From Bradyrhizobium sp. CB82 (lineage in GTDB: Bacteria > Pseudomonadota > Alphaproteobacteria > Rhizobiales > Xanthobacteraceae), in the NCBI RefSeq assembly GCF_029714405.1, contig NZ_CP121650.1, forward strand, positions 3,539,001-3,603,000: 64,000 nt of DNA. The letters run 5' to 3'. Shown here in pieces: positions 8,379 through 17,485 of this stretch (its first letter is position 1; every line of letters starts with the position of its first letter). Under the pieces are notes generated by a model, which did no database searches, was not told the origin of the DNA, and saw only the letters and a list, made by a program, of their open reading frames with translations. The translations under genes were made by a program, and so were the position numbers.

Positions 8379-8645
8379 ATGTCCGCGAACCGCGTGATCC
8401 GTTTCTCGCTGGTGCAGCTCTCGACGCCCGACGAGATGCGTGGCCGCGTCGACGCGGTCAACTTCCTCTTCATCAACGCCTCGAACCAACTCGGCCAGTT
8501 CGAGAGCGGGCTCACCGCCGCGCTGTTTGGCGCGATGCCCACCGCCGTGCTCGGTGGCATCGGCACAATCGCGGTCGCGCTGCTATGGATGAAACTGTGG
8601 ATGAAACTGTTCCCGAGCCTGCGGAAGATCGAGCGGCTGGAGTAG
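8379..8645 (+). pseudogene. MFS transporter (EntS-like), C-terminal remnant
   Basis: Encodes only the last about 88 residues of an enterobactin-exporter-type MFS protein: VQLSTPDEMRGRVDAVN, SNQLGQFESGLTAALFG, then a terminal helix. The remaining ten or more helices are absent. The end contains a 12-base in-frame duplication (8586-8597 repeated at 8598-8609), giving LWMKLWMKLFPSL where the family has a single copy. No ribosome binding site is visible. A dead gene fragment is the best reading. Confidence 0.75.
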
Positions 8646-8746
8646 CATGATACCTCCATCCGCCGACTGGGGCATGGGGTTGTCTTGGTTTTTTAAGTGC
8701 AGCCCTCTCACTCTCCCACAAGCGGGGAGAGCGAAAGGAAAGTGGG

Positions 8747-9505
8747 TTAGCCGCGTCCGACGAACGGCATCTTGGTCGCCATGACCGTCATGAACAGCAC
8801 ATTGGCATCGAGCGGCAGGCCGGCCATGTAGGCGACGGCATCACCGACCGCCTTCGCGTCCATGCGCGGCTCGTGCTTCATCGTGCCGTCGGGCTGCATC
8901 ACGCCGGGGCCGGCGACCATGCGGTCGGTCATCGGAGTCGCGGCATTGCCGATGTCGACCTGGCCGACGGCGATGTCGTAGGCGCGGCCGTCGAGGTTGC
9001 TGGCCCTGGTGAGGCCGGTGATCGCGTGCTTGGTCGAGGTGTAGGCGGCTGAGAACGGCCGCGGCGCGTGCGCGGAGATCGAGCCGTTGTTGATGATGCG
9101 GCCGCCGCGCGGGTTCTGGTCCTTCATGATGCGGAAAGCGTGCTGGGTGCAGAGGAACGGGCCGGTGAGGTTGGTGTTCACCACCGCCTGCCACTGCTCG
9201 AGGCTGAGATCCTCGAAGTTGACCGCAGGCGCGCCCATGCCGGCATTGTTGAAGAGTACGTCGAGACGCCCATAGGTCTCCGACACCTTGGCGAACAGCG
9301 CGGCGATCGAGCCGGGATTGGTCATGTCGGCGGTGACGCAGAGACTCTTGCCGGCAGGTCCGAGCTTTGCAGTCTCCTCGAGCTTGTCGAGCCGGCGTCC
9401 GGTCAGCACCACGGTGAAGCCGGCGTCCATCAGCGCCAGTGCGGCTGCGCGTCCGACACCGGTACCGGCGCCGGTCACCACTGCGATCTTTTTCGCTTCA
9501 CTCAT
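8747..9505 (-). CDS. Short-chain dehydrogenase/reductase (SDR)
   Basis: 252 residues. Rossmann cofactor motif [10 protein letters not shown] near residue 12, NNAGMG near 87, and a catalytic Ser...Tyr-x3-Lys arrangement ([10 protein letters not shown] ... YTSTK) near 135-155. An Arg-rich segment after beta 2 (TGRRLDK) favours NADP(H). Substrate unknown. Start ATG 9505 follows a purine-rich AGGCAGG-like site. It lies 23 bases downstream of the Anbu gene on the same strand and may be co-transcribed, although SDRs are not known parts of the Anbu module. The frame remains open far upstream only as antisense of other genes. Confidence 0.9.
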   Translation of the reverse strand: MSEAKKIAVVTGAGTGVGRAAALALMDAGFTVVLTGRRLDKLEETAKLGPAGKSLCVTADMTNPGSIAALFAKVSETYGRLDVLFNNAGMGAPAVNFEDLSLEQWQAVVNTNLTGPFLCTQHAFRIMKDQNPRGGRIINNGSISAHAPRPFSAAYTSTKHAITGLTRASNLDGRAYDIAVGQVDIGNAATPMTDRMVAGPGVMQPDGTMKHEPRMDAKAVGDAVAYMAGLPLDANVLFMTVMATKMPFVGRG

Positions 9506-9528
9506 CGTTTCCTGCCTTTTCTTTTCTG

Positions 9529-10287
9529 TCAGGTTTTGGCTTCTTTGTCGTTCTTGTAGGGCGGCCGCGGAATGTTCTGATGCGCGGCGCGTAAGGCCGC
9601 CGACCAGCGCGAGCGCAGGTCGTGGAAATAGGGTTCGCCCGCCTCGATGCGATGGTTGAGATCGGCGTCGCACGCGTCCGTGCGCACCACCAGCACGTCG
9701 ATCGGCAGGCCCACGCCGAGATTGGAGCGCATCGTCGAGTCCATCGAGATCAGGCTGGTCTTCAGCGCCTCGTAAAGCTCGACGTCGTAATGCATGGCAC
9801 GGTCGAGCACCGGCTTGCCGTATTTGTGCTCGCCGATTTGAAGGTAAGGCGTGTCGGTGGTGCACTCGATGAAGTTGCCGGCCGGATAGACCATGAACAG
9901 CCGCATCCGCGAGCCCTTGATCTGGCCACCGAACAGGAACGAGACGTCGAAATTGATGTCCTCGGCCTTGAGCGCCGCAGCCTCGGTCGAATGCACGGCG
10001 CGAATGGCGCGGCCGATGCGCTGCGCCGCCTGGAACATGGTCGGCGCGTTCATCAGCGTCTCGATGTCGCCCGTGTCGGGGTCTTCGAGACCCTCGGTGA
10101 GCGTCGACAGCACCGACTGGCTGATCGCAAGATTGCCGGCGCTCGCGATCGCCATGATGCGCTCGCCGGGTTTTGAGAAGATGTGCAGCTTGCGGAAGGT
10201 CGAGACGTTGTCCAGCCCCGCATTGGTCCGGGTGTCGGCGATCATAACCAGGCCTTCCCGAACCAGGATTCCGCAGCAATAGGTCAT
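9529..10287 (-). CDS. Anbu peptidase (ancestral beta subunit, proteasome-type)
   Basis: 252 residues with an Ntn-hydrolase fold. After Met removal the N-terminal Thr (T-Y-C-C-G) would be the nucleophile; Asp and Arg follow in [10 protein letters not shown], and GNLAISQS gives the Ser-rich loop. Anbu subunits assemble into an open helical, lock-washer-like particle in the cytoplasm and are proposed to work with a peptide-modifying operon. Those partners (transglutaminase, alpha-E, ATP-grasp) are encoded on the same strand from 11867 to 15239. Here they are separated from anbu by a Sel1 gene on the opposite strand and an IS-bearing repeat. Confidence 0.92.
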   Translation of the reverse strand: MTYCCGILVREGLVMIADTRTNAGLDNVSTFRKLHIFSKPGERIMAIASAGNLAISQSVLSTLTEGLEDPDTGDIETLMNAPTMFQAAQRIGRAIRAVHSTEAAALKAEDINFDVSFLFGGQIKGSRMRLFMVYPAGNFIECTTDTPYLQIGEHKYGKPVLDRAMHYDVELYEALKTSLISMDSTMRSNLGVGLPIDVLVVRTDACDADLNHRIEAGEPYFHDLRSRWSAALRAAHQNIPRPPYKNDKEAKT

Positions 10288-10441
10288 TTCCAGTCCCCGA
10301 ACGCGAACAGTTGCGCAAGACTAGTAGCCAATTTCGCGTGGCGCTCCAACCCCATTTCCCCGGCCGCGGTTGCCGTGAAACCTTTTCTTGGCGCGTGCCG
10401 TACCAACCCGCTAGAAGCAGGCGAGGACGAAGGAGGGGGAC

Positions 10442-10825
10442 ATGAGGAAGCGGGTGATCGGCAGCCTGATCGCGGCTACGCTGGGCATGAACTCTGCGGC
10501 GATGGCCGGCCCCTGGGAGGACGGCATGGCCGCCTATAACCGCGGCGACTATGTGCCGGCGATCCAGGTGTTCCGCGGTATGGCGAAGGCCGGCAATGCA
10601 AAGGCGCAAGGCATGCTGGGCGCGATGTATCAGCGCGGGCAGGGGGTGGCGAAGAGCTCGGCGCACGCCTTCATGTGGCTGAGCCTCGCTGCCTCCCGCG
10701 GCGATGCCACGGCCAAGGCGGAGCTCAAGACCGTCTCCGCGACGATGACGGTGGAAGACATCGCCCGCGCGAAAGAGATGATGCAGGCCTGCGAGACGTC
10801 GGACTACAGGAATTGCGAGTATTGA
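10442..10825 (+). CDS. Exported Sel1-repeat protein
   Basis: 127 residues. The N-terminus [24 protein letters not shown] is a signal peptide with likely cleavage after AMA. The mature part has tetratricopeptide/Sel1 repeats ([29 protein letters not shown], then [10 protein letters not shown] and [13 protein letters not shown]). A very strong GGAGGGGGA site precedes the ATG. Small periplasmic Sel1 proteins are usually protein-interaction adaptors; the partner is not indicated. It is divergent from anbu, with about 150 bases between them. Confidence 0.85.
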   Translation: MRKRVIGSLIAATLGMNSAAMAGPWEDGMAAYNRGDYVPAIQVFRGMAKAGNAKAQGMLGAMYQRGQGVAKSSAHAFMWLSLAASRGDATAKAELKTVSATMTVEDIARAKEMMQACETSDYRNCEY

Positions 10826-10833
10826 ATCTCAAC

Positions 10834-10933
10834 CCTCATGGTGAGGAGCGTGCGAAGCACGCGTCTCGAACCATGAAGGCCCCGATGTTGCCCGCAGCCC
10901 ATCCTTCGAGGCGGCGCTTGCGCGCCTCCTCAG
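10834..10933. repeat. Extragenic palindrome family B, left part, interrupted by IS copy 1
   Basis: CTCATGGTGAGGAGCG...CGCGTCTCGAACCATGAAGG, then CCATCCTTCGAGGCGGC...CGCCTCCTCAG. The repeat should continue with GATGAGG, which is found at 11840-11846 after the insertion. An uninterrupted copy is at 20720-20825. Confidence 0.8.
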
Positions 10934-11834
10934 AGGCTGTGAATCTTTTTGACTGGTCGCAAGCGGTATAGCCGAAAGCTGGTGCTGTGTGATTCTCTTG
11001 CGGTGATGGATTCGCAGGAGGGATGATGGCCGCTGATGAATTGTTTGGGGATCTGCCGGAGCAGGCAAAGCCGCAAGCCGGTGCGGCGCCGCTCGCAGCG
11101 CCGCGACTTCGTGAGCCCCAACGCGATCAAATCGAGTTGCGAGCAGTGGATATCGAGAGCCTGATAGCGCGCGCGCGTTGGAGCGGCTTTGCGAGAGCCA
11201 TGACACCTATCGTTGGCTGTGTGGCGGGGTGTCGGTGAACCATCACACGCTGGCGGACTTCCGGGTCGGTTGCGCCGACCTGCTCGACCGGCTGCTTTGC
11301 GAGCATTTGGCGGTGCTGGCGAAAGGTCGGCCTCGTCAATCTGGAAACGCTGGCGCAGGACGGTGTTCGGGTCCGGGCCAGCGCCGGGGCCGCTTCGTTC
11401 CGGCGGGAGGCGACGCTCGATCGGCACCTGGCCTTGGCTGAGGCGGTGGTGGAAGACCTCAAACGCGAGGTTGACGCTCGTTCGGATGCTAGCAATCAGC
11501 GCATGAAGGCCGCCAAGGAGCGCGCCGCGCGTGAGCGCAGAGCGCGCGTCAAAGCGGCGCAGACGGCGCTCGCCGAAATCAAGCAGCAGCGCAAGGAGCG
11601 CGAAGAAAAGCGCGGCAACGGCAAGAAGCCGAAAGAGCCGCGGGCCTCCACGACGGACGCCGACGCACGGGTCATGAAGATGGCCGACGGCGGCTTCCGC
11701 CCCGCCTACAACGTGCAGGTGACGAGTGCCGCCGGCCAGCCGATCGTCGTTGACATCAAGGTCTGCAACACCGGGTCCGACCGCGGCCTGATGCGGCCCA
11801 TGCTGGAGCGGCAGCGCGCGCGTCCTGGCAAGCT
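10934..11834 (+). mobile_element. IS1182-type element, internally deleted copy (901 bp)
   Basis: Same ends as the intact 1537-bp copy at 17612-19148: left AGGCTGTGAATCTTT, right AAAGATT...GGCAAGCT reduced to GGCAAGCT. Flanked by CTCAG on both sides (10929-10933, 11835-11839). Against the intact copy it lacks 166 bases (joined at about 11165) and 471 bases near the 3' end (joined at about 11829), and carries one extra A at about 11324. The transposase frame is therefore broken three times; only an internal 130-codon piece (from about 11434) remains open. It cannot supply transposase, but it keeps the left inverted repeat and has lost most of the right one. Confidence 0.85.
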
Positions 11835-11866
11835 CTCAGGATGAGGGCGAGTTCGTGGCGCTGTCT

Positions 11867-12709
11867 CTATCCCTGCGATTGGCTCTGCCACTGCCCCGAT
11901 CGTCCGGCCTGCTCGACTTTCACCGCGACTGTCAGTGTCTCCGCGCCGCCGCCATAGCGGGTGCCGCGCACCGGGGCGGCGCCGAGATAGTCGAGCCCGA
12001 TCGCGACGCGGACATGGGCATCGGTCGAGCAGATGCAGTTGGCGGGATCGAAGCCGACCCAGCCGAGATCGGGCACGAAAGCCTCCGCCCAGGCATGGCC
12101 GGCGTCCTGATGGACGGTGCCGTCGGAGCGCAGGAAATGGCCGGAGACGAAGCGCGCCGGCACGCCGGCGGTGCGGGCGCAGGCGATGAAGATGTGCGCG
12201 TAGTCCTGGCAGACACCGCGCTTGAGCGTGAACGCCTCGACCGCCGAGGTGCCGCTGTTGGTCGGGTCCTCGTCGAACGTCATGTGCTCGCTGATCTCCG
12301 GCATCAGTGCGTGCAGGAAACCGAGCGTGTCGCTCTCGGCCTCGCTGCGCAATTGGCGCGCAAAGCTCGCCATCTCCGGATTGACCGCGGTGAGCTCGGT
12401 CGAGCGTAGGAACAGCCCCGACGGAAAGCGCTCGTCGGCGCCGCGCAGCACGCCACCGGTGTCATGGGTCTCGATCAGGCCTTCGGCGGTGATCTTGATA
12501 TCGGCGACGGGACCACAGGACAGCACATGGGTGACATTGCCGAAGGCGTCCTCGTGCATGTCGAGCTTGGTGTCGGTGGAGACGTCGATTTGCCATTCGG
12601 CCACATATTGCCCGTCATGACTGCCGGGCGTCATGCGCAGGATCTGGATCACGCTCGTGGCCGCAGGCTCGTAGCGATAGGTGGTGGTGTGCAGGATTCG
12701 CAGGCGCAT
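11867..12709 (-). CDS. Transglutaminase-like cysteine protease family protein
   Basis: 280 residues. An N-terminal beta domain (RILHTTTYRYE) characteristic of bacterial transglutaminase-like proteins is followed by the core domain with a complete Cys-His-Asp triad: GVCQDYAHIF, DAGHAWAEAF and GFDPAN. The C-terminus is Gln/Ser-rich. This family accompanies circularly permuted ATP-grasp and alpha-E proteins and Anbu in operons thought to make, modify and degrade a peptide tag or small peptide. Start ATG 12709 agrees with the conserved N-terminus. The stop codon lies about 20 bases from the remnant of palindrome B beside IS copy 1, so the insertion just missed this gene. Confidence 0.9.
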   Translation of the reverse strand: MRLRILHTTTYRYEPAATSVIQILRMTPGSHDGQYVAEWQIDVSTDTKLDMHEDAFGNVTHVLSCGPVADIKITAEGLIETHDTGGVLRGADERFPSGLFLRSTELTAVNPEMASFARQLRSEAESDTLGFLHALMPEISEHMTFDEDPTNSGTSAVEAFTLKRGVCQDYAHIFIACARTAGVPARFVSGHFLRSDGTVHQDAGHAWAEAFVPDLGWVGFDPANCICSTDAHVRVAIGLDYLGAAPVRGTRYGGGAETLTVAVKVEQAGRSGQWQSQSQG

Positions 12710-12724
12710 GGTGTTTCTAGATCG

Positions 12725-12804
12725 GTCATTCCGGGGCGGCTCGAAGAGCCGAACCCGGAATCTCGAGATTCCGGGTTCGATGCTTCGCATCGCCCCGGAA
12801 TGAC
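12725..12804. repeat. Extragenic palindrome family A
   Basis: GTCATTCCGGGGCG ... GAATCTCGAGATTC (central perfect palindrome) ... CGCCCCGGAATGAC. It lies between the transglutaminase and alpha-E genes, so it would form a long hairpin inside the operon mRNA and may set differential expression. Confidence 0.85.
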
Positions 12805-12828
12805 GAAGGGTGAGAGTTTCAGTCCTGG

Positions 12829-13773
12829 CTAGATCAAATACTGCTTCGTGACGATTTCGCCCAGCCTGGAATTATCCGCGATGAATTCCTGAATGAATTC
12901 ATGCACGCCGTGCTGGAAAATGTCGTTCATGTTGGAGTGTTCCAGCCGGTTGCGGATGCCGCGGGCGTGGCGCTGGGCCGGGCCCTGGCGGCCATAGGCG
13001 ACCCCGATCTGGTCGAGATTGCGCACGAGATTGCCGTAGCAACTCGCCAGCGACCGCGGCAGCGTGTCGTTGAGGATGAGCAGATCTGCGATCAGCCAGG
13101 GTTTCAGCGTTTCGCGGTAGACCCAGTGATAGGCGGTGAGCGCCGACACCGAGCGCAGGATCGAGCTCCACTGGTAGAAGTCCAGGGGGCCACCGACATG
13201 TTCCTCCTCGGGCAGCAGCACGTGGTACTTCACGTCGAGAATGCGTGCGGTGTTGTCGGCGCGTTCCAGGTGCAAGCCCAAGCGCGAGAACCAATATGCA
13301 TCGTTGCGCAGCATGGTCCGGTAGGCCGAGCCGTCGAAGCGCAACGAGGTCTCCTGTACGAAGCGCAGGAACTTTGCCAGCTCCTCGCGCGTCGAGGTGC
13401 CCTTGCTCCACAGGGCCTGCAACTCGATCCAGGCCGAGTTGATGGTGTCCCACATCTCGCTGGTCAGCGCGGTGCGCACCGAGCGCGAGTTCAGCCGCGC
13501 CGCCTCGATGCAGTTCTTGATCGAGGACGGGTTAGTGGCGGAGAACGACAGATATTCGACGACGTTGTGCTCGTTGGCTTCCTCGTAGTTCTGATAGAAG
13601 CTCGCGGCGACGCCGGCGGTGAGCAGCGCCGAGTCCCATTCGTTGGTCTTGCCGACATAGGTTGCCGGCAGAGCGGTAACGCGCAGCGTCGCATCGATGG
13701 TGCGCGCGAGATATTCGGCGCGCTCGACATAGCGGGCGAGCCAGTAGAGGTTTTCGGCGGTACGCGACAGCAT
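12829..13773 (-). CDS. Alpha-E domain protein (DUF403)
   Basis: 314 residues, almost wholly alpha-helical, beginning MLSRTAENLYWLARYVERAE, the alpha-E family signature, with conserved Arg/Glu in helices (ADNTARILDVKYH, WSSILRSVSALTAYHW). The biochemical role is unknown; it always travels with circularly permuted ATP-grasp enzymes. The stop of the upstream ATP-grasp gene is 5 bases away, indicating translational coupling. Together with the neighbouring transglutaminase and Anbu it belongs to a proposed peptide-ligation/hydrolysis system. Confidence 0.92.
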   Translation of the reverse strand: MLSRTAENLYWLARYVERAEYLARTIDATLRVTALPATYVGKTNEWDSALLTAGVAASFYQNYEEANEHNVVEYLSFSATNPSSIKNCIEAARLNSRSVRTALTSEMWDTINSAWIELQALWSKGTSTREELAKFLRFVQETSLRFDGSAYRTMLRNDAYWFSRLGLHLERADNTARILDVKYHVLLPEEEHVGGPLDFYQWSSILRSVSALTAYHWVYRETLKPWLIADLLILNDTLPRSLASCYGNLVRNLDQIGVAYGRQGPAQRHARGIRNRLEHSNMNDIFQHGVHEFIQEFIADNSRLGEIVTKQYLI

Positions 13774-13778
13774 TCTCT

Positions 13779-15239
13779 CTACTCGTCCAGTATCCAGGTG
13801 TCCTTGGTGCCGCCGCCCTGGCTCGAATTCACGACCAGGGAGCCCTCCTTCAGCGCCACGCGGGTCAGCCCGCCCGGCACGATGGTGGTGCGCTTGCTGC
13901 CCGTCAGCACGAACGGCCGCAAGTCCACGTGGCGCGGCGCGAGGCCGCTGGCGGTGCAGGTCGGGCAGGTCGACAGCGCCAGCGTCGGCTGCGCGATGAA
14001 ACCTTCGGGCTCGCGCTTGAGCTTCTCGCGGAAGGCTTCGATGGTCGCCTTCGTTGCCGCGGGGCCGATCAGCATGCCGTAGCCGCCCGAGCCGTGCACT
14101 TCCTTGACGACGAGCTCGCTCAGATTGTCGAGCACATAGGCGAGGTCTTTCGGCTCGCGGCAGCGCCAGGTCGGCACATTCTTCAGGATCGGCTCCTCGC
14201 CGAGGTAGAATTTCACGATGTCCGGCATGTAGGAGTAGATCGCCTTGTCGTCGGCGATGCCCGTGCCGACGGCGTTGGCGAGCGTGATGTTGCCGGCCGC
14301 ATAGGCCGACATCAGGCCGGGCACGCCGAGCACGGAATCGGGGCGGAAGGTGAGCGGATCGAGGAAGTCATCGTCGACGCGGCGATAGATCACGTCGACC
14401 CGTTTCAACCCTTCCGTCGTGCGCATGAACACTTCGTTGTTCTTGACGATCAGATCTCTGCCCTCGACGAGCTCGATGCCGAGCTTGTCGGCGAGGAACG
14501 AGTGCTCGTAATAGGCGGAGTTGTAGACGCCGGGTGTAAGCAGGGCGACCGTCGGCTCGGCCGAGGCACTGAGCGGCGCGACGGAGCGCAAGGCCGCAAG
14601 CAGTTCGTCCGGATAGCGCTCGACCGGCGCCACCTTGTGGCGGGCGAACAGGTCCGGAAACAGCCGCATCATGATCTCGCGGTTTTCCAGCATGTAGGAC
14701 ACGCCGGACGGCGTGCGCGCATTGTCCTCCAGCACGATGAAGTCGTTGGCGTCGACCCGGACGATGTCGATGCCGGCGATGTGCACATAGACGTCGTGCG
14801 GCACCTGCTGGCCGTTCATCTCGGGCCGGAACACCGGGTTGTGGAAGATCAGGTCGTCGGGCACGACCCCGGCGCGCAGGATGTCGCGACCGTGATAGAT
14901 GTCGCGCAGGAACATGTTCAGCGCCCGCACGCGCTGCTTGAGGCCCTTCTCCAGGAGCGCCCATTCCTTGCCCGACATGATCCTGGGGATTACGTCGAAC
15001 GGAATCAGCCGCTCCGTGGACTCGGAATCCCCATAGACCGCGAAGGTGATGCCGATCCGGCGGAACAGCAGTTCCGCTTCCTGACGGCGATATTCGAGCG
15101 CCTCGGGAGGCGTCTCCTTGAGCCAGCGTGCCAGCTCCTGATAGGCGGGGCGCAGATCCCCGCCGGGAATGTTCATTTCGTCAAACGCGACTGCCATCGA
15201 TCCCGACTGTACTCCGTGGCCATGCTTGTGAGAGTGCAT
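13779..15239 (-). CDS. Circularly permuted ATP-grasp protein
   Basis: 486 residues. Begins with a His-rich leader (MHSHKHGHG) and contains family blocks FDVIPRIMSGKEWALLEKGLKQRVRALNMFL, NDFIVLEDNARTPSGVSYMLENRE and VVKEVHGSGGYGMLIGP, which form the ATP- and carboxylate-binding sites of a permuted ATP-grasp ligase. Expected reaction: ATP-dependent peptide or amide bond formation (COOH-NH2 ligase). First gene of the three-gene operon with alpha-E and transglutaminase. A second in-frame Met at residue 15 (15197) is a possible start; the first is kept because GGGG lies upstream of it. Confidence 0.92.
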   Translation of the reverse strand: MHSHKHGHGVQSGSMAVAFDEMNIPGGDLRPAYQELARWLKETPPEALEYRRQEAELLFRRIGITFAVYGDSESTERLIPFDVIPRIMSGKEWALLEKGLKQRVRALNMFLRDIYHGRDILRAGVVPDDLIFHNPVFRPEMNGQQVPHDVYVHIAGIDIVRVDANDFIVLEDNARTPSGVSYMLENREIMMRLFPDLFARHKVAPVERYPDELLAALRSVAPLSASAEPTVALLTPGVYNSAYYEHSFLADKLGIELVEGRDLIVKNNEVFMRTTEGLKRVDVIYRRVDDDFLDPLTFRPDSVLGVPGLMSAYAAGNITLANAVGTGIADDKAIYSYMPDIVKFYLGEEPILKNVPTWRCREPKDLAYVLDNLSELVVKEVHGSGGYGMLIGPAATKATIEAFREKLKREPEGFIAQPTLALSTCPTCTASGLAPRHVDLRPFVLTGSKRTTIVPGGLTRVALKEGSLVVNSSQGGGTKDTWILDE

Positions 15240-15421
15240 GACTTACCCCGGTGGTAGCAAGGGCCGGGCCAGAGCGATAAGCATGGACTGTGGGCATTTG
15301 CCGGGGATGGCCGGAGACTTGCCTGAAAAAATGGCGGAGGACTGCTTATTTCGGCAGCAAAACCGCGTGACTTCAACGCGTTACCTCGGCAAAGTCGGCG
15401 CTACAGGTGAGGGACAGGTTT
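15240..15421. promoter_or_regulatory. Divergent promoter region, ATP-grasp operon / CinA-like gene
   Basis: 182 bases between divergent genes. No coding potential. It must hold both promoters; no exact boxes or palindromic operator were recognised. GAGGGA before 15422 is the ribosome binding site of the plus-strand gene. Confidence 0.35.
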
Positions 15422-16159
15422 ATGAGCGAGATCGTCACGGCGGGCATTCTGGTCATTGGGGATGAGATCCTGTCCGGCCGGACCAAGGACAAGAACATCG
15501 GCTTCATCGCCGAATATCTGACCAATATCGGTATCGACCTGAAGGAGGTCCGGGTCGTCTCCGATGACGAGCCCGACATCATCGCGGCGCTGGATGCACT
15601 GCGGCATCGGTACACCTATGTCTTCACCACCGGCGGCATCGGGCCGACCCATGACGACATCACCGCCGACAGCGTGGCAAAGGCCTTCGGCGTCGGCATC
15701 GACCATCACCCCGAGGTGGTCGCCCGCTTCCGCGAGCGCTGGAGCGAGCAGGACCTCAACGAGGCCCGCCTGCGCATGGCCCGCATTCCCGACGGCGCCG
15801 AGCTGATCCAGAGCGCGACCATTCTCGCCCCCGGCTTCAAGATCGGCAATGTCATCGTGATGGCGGGCGTGCCATCGATCATGCAGGCGATGATGGATAT
15901 CGTCTCGCCCAAGCTGAAATCGGGCGTGCGCATGCTCTCCGATTCGGTCCGCGCCAATGCGCGCGAAGGCGACATCGGCGGGCCCCTGCGGGCCATCGCC
16001 GGCGCTCATCCCGACACCATCATCGGTAGCTATCCCTTCATGGACGAGGAGCAGAAGCCGAACACCAACCTTGTGGTGCGCTCGCGCGATCCGGAAAAGC
16101 TGGCGGCAGCGATGGCGGCGGTGAAGGAAATGCTGGCGGGATTGAACGTCACCCGCTAG
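15422..16159 (+). CDS. CinA N-terminal-type molybdopterin-binding domain protein
   Basis: 245 residues. [19 protein letters not shown] at the N-terminus, [13 protein letters not shown] near residue 65 and the later [11 protein letters not shown] are hallmarks of the MoaB/Mog-like domain shared with CinA. There is no CinA C-terminal deamidase domain, so it is the short stand-alone form common in alphaproteobacteria. Members are annotated as molybdopterin-binding or as ADP-ribose/NMN-linked hydrolases; which applies here cannot be seen. Start at ATG 15422 with GAGGGA upstream; the earlier in-frame ATG (15407) is less well placed. It is followed 31 bases later by a phosphoribosyltransferase gene. 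Confidence 0.88.
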   Translation: MSEIVTAGILVIGDEILSGRTKDKNIGFIAEYLTNIGIDLKEVRVVSDDEPDIIAALDALRHRYTYVFTTGGIGPTHDDITADSVAKAFGVGIDHHPEVVARFRERWSEQDLNEARLRMARIPDGAELIQSATILAPGFKIGNVIVMAGVPSIMQAMMDIVSPKLKSGVRMLSDSVRANAREGDIGGPLRAIAGAHPDTIIGSYPFMDEEQKPNTNLVVRSRDPEKLAAAMAAVKEMLAGLNVTR

Positions 16160-16190
16160 CAGAAGACGATTGCGACGAATGGAGACGACG

Positions 16191-16715
16191 ATGGGTGAGG
16201 CACCGGAACTGAGTGCGCAGGAGCGGGCTGGCAAGGCCTTTCCGGTCTCGTGGGACCAGTTTCACCGCGACTGCCGGGCTTTGACCTGGCGCCTCAACGA
16301 GGTCGGTCCGTTCCACGCGGTCATCGCGATCACCCGGGGCGGCCTGGTGCCGGCCGCGATCGTGGCGCGCGAGCTCGGGGTGCGCATCATCGATACGGTT
16401 TGCATCGCCAGCTACGACCACACGAAGCAGGGCGATCTCCAGGTGCTGAAGGGCATTTCCGACGCGGCGATGAAGCTCGGCGGCGGTACCGGCAAGGGAC
16501 TTCTGATCGTCGACGACCTCGTCGACACCGGCAAGACCGGCAAGCTCGTCCGCGAGATGCTCCCCGAGGCGCATTTCGCCACTGTCTACGCCAAGCCCAA
16601 GGGCCGTCCGTTGGTCGACACCTTCATTACGGAAGTCTCGCAGGACACCTGGATTTTCTTCCCCTGGGACACCGCGCTGTCCTACCACCCGCCGCTTCGC
16701 GACGGCGCCGCGTGA
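16191..16715 (+). CDS. gpt: Xanthine phosphoribosyltransferase (Gpt type)
   Basis: 174 residues. [20 protein letters not shown] is the PPi-binding loop; [15 protein letters not shown] is the PRPP-binding signature with two acidic residues. FFPWD near the end matches the E. coli Gpt type. It converts xanthine (and guanine) plus PRPP to the nucleotide for purine salvage. GGAGA before ATG 16191 decides the start over an upstream in-frame TTG. A nucleoside importer is encoded 8 kb away, but there is no operon link. Confidence 0.9.
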   Translation: MGEAPELSAQERAGKAFPVSWDQFHRDCRALTWRLNEVGPFHAVIAITRGGLVPAAIVARELGVRIIDTVCIASYDHTKQGDLQVLKGISDAAMKLGGGTGKGLLIVDDLVDTGKTGKLVREMLPEAHFATVYAKPKGRPLVDTFITEVSQDTWIFFPWDTALSYHPPLRDGAA

Positions 16716-16721
16716 CTTCCG

Positions 16722-16802
16722 TCATTGTGAGCGAAGCGACGAAGCCATCCAGGCTGCTTCCACGTCTGCATGTCTGGATTGCTTCGCTTTGCTCGCAATG
16801 AC
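16722..16802. repeat. Extragenic palindrome family C
   Basis: GTCATTGTGAGCGAAGCGACGAAG with GGATTGCTTCGCTTTGCTCGCAATGAC forms a long imperfect inverted repeat directly after the gpt stop codon, ending 17 bases before the next start. Confidence 0.8.
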
Positions 16803-16819
16803 GCCCAGAGGCTGCGCCC

Positions 16820-17485
16820 ATGCCGCTGCAAAACCGAGTCACGCCGACCGGCGAGATCATCGCGACGCCGCATCGCGGGATATTCACGGGCAATCGCGGC
16901 ATCATTCATGATCCCGCAACGAAGACGTTGTTGAGCAAGCGCTGGTCGACGCCGGCCTGGATCACCTGCATGTGCGAATTTCGCGGCTGGCGGCGGCCGG
17001 TGATGGCGCGCCGGAGCTGGACCGAGCTGTTCTTCCTCGACGAAGCCACCGCCTTCGCCGCCGGCCACCGCCCTTGCTTCTTCTGCCGCCGCGACGACGC
17101 CAGACGGTTTCGGGCCGCCTGGGAGAAGGGGAACGATGTGAGCGGCATCGGCGCGAAGGCGATCGACGCCGTCCTGCACCGCGAGCGCCTCGATCGCGGC
17201 AAGAAGCGGCTGCATGCGCTGCCGATGCCAATCGCTGAACTGCCGCACGGCGCAATGGTACAGGAGGGCGAGGAGAGTTTTTTGATCGCAAGGGGCGGGG
17301 CAGCGTTGTGGTCACCAGCGGGTTATGTGGCGGCCAAGCGCGAGCTCGACAAAGCAATGCTGCTCACACCGCCATCGACGCTGCGCGCGCTAAGCGCTGG
17401 TTATGAGCCCGTGCTCCATCCCAGCGCACGGTGCGTTCCCTCCCCCTTGTGGGGGAGGGCCAGGGAGGGGGGTAGCCCCATGTGA
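16820..17485 (+). CDS. Conserved hypothetical protein with CxxC-type motif
   Basis: 221 residues. I recognise no enzyme family. Visible features: an N-terminal segment TPTGEIIATPHRGIFTGNRG, a Trp/Arg-rich stretch CEFRGWRRPVMARRSWTE, and AGHRPCFFCRRDDARRF near residue 85, a possible His/Cys metal or HNH-like site. Residues 160-190 (GAALWSPAGY) are conserved-looking. The last about 18 residues (from CVPSPLWGRAREGG) are translated from a dispersed palindrome at 17437-17530, so the natural C-terminus has probably been extended or replaced. The start lies 17 bases after palindrome C. Confidence 0.65.
   Translation: MPLQNRVTPTGEIIATPHRGIFTGNRGIIHDPATKTLLSKRWSTPAWITCMCEFRGWRRPVMARRSWTELFFLDEATAFAAGHRPCFFCRRDDARRFRAAWEKGNDVSGIGAKAIDAVLHRERLDRGKKRLHALPMPIAELPHGAMVQEGEESFLIARGGAALWSPAGYVAAKRELDKAMLLTPPSTLRALSAGYEPVLHPSARCVPSPLWGRAREGGSPM

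Noticed and set aside
8747..10666. 639-codon minus-strand reading frame covering SDR and Anbu genes
   Set aside because: Only the last 252 codons (from ATG 9505) look like protein; the rest is in another frame of the Anbu gene and has no family pattern.
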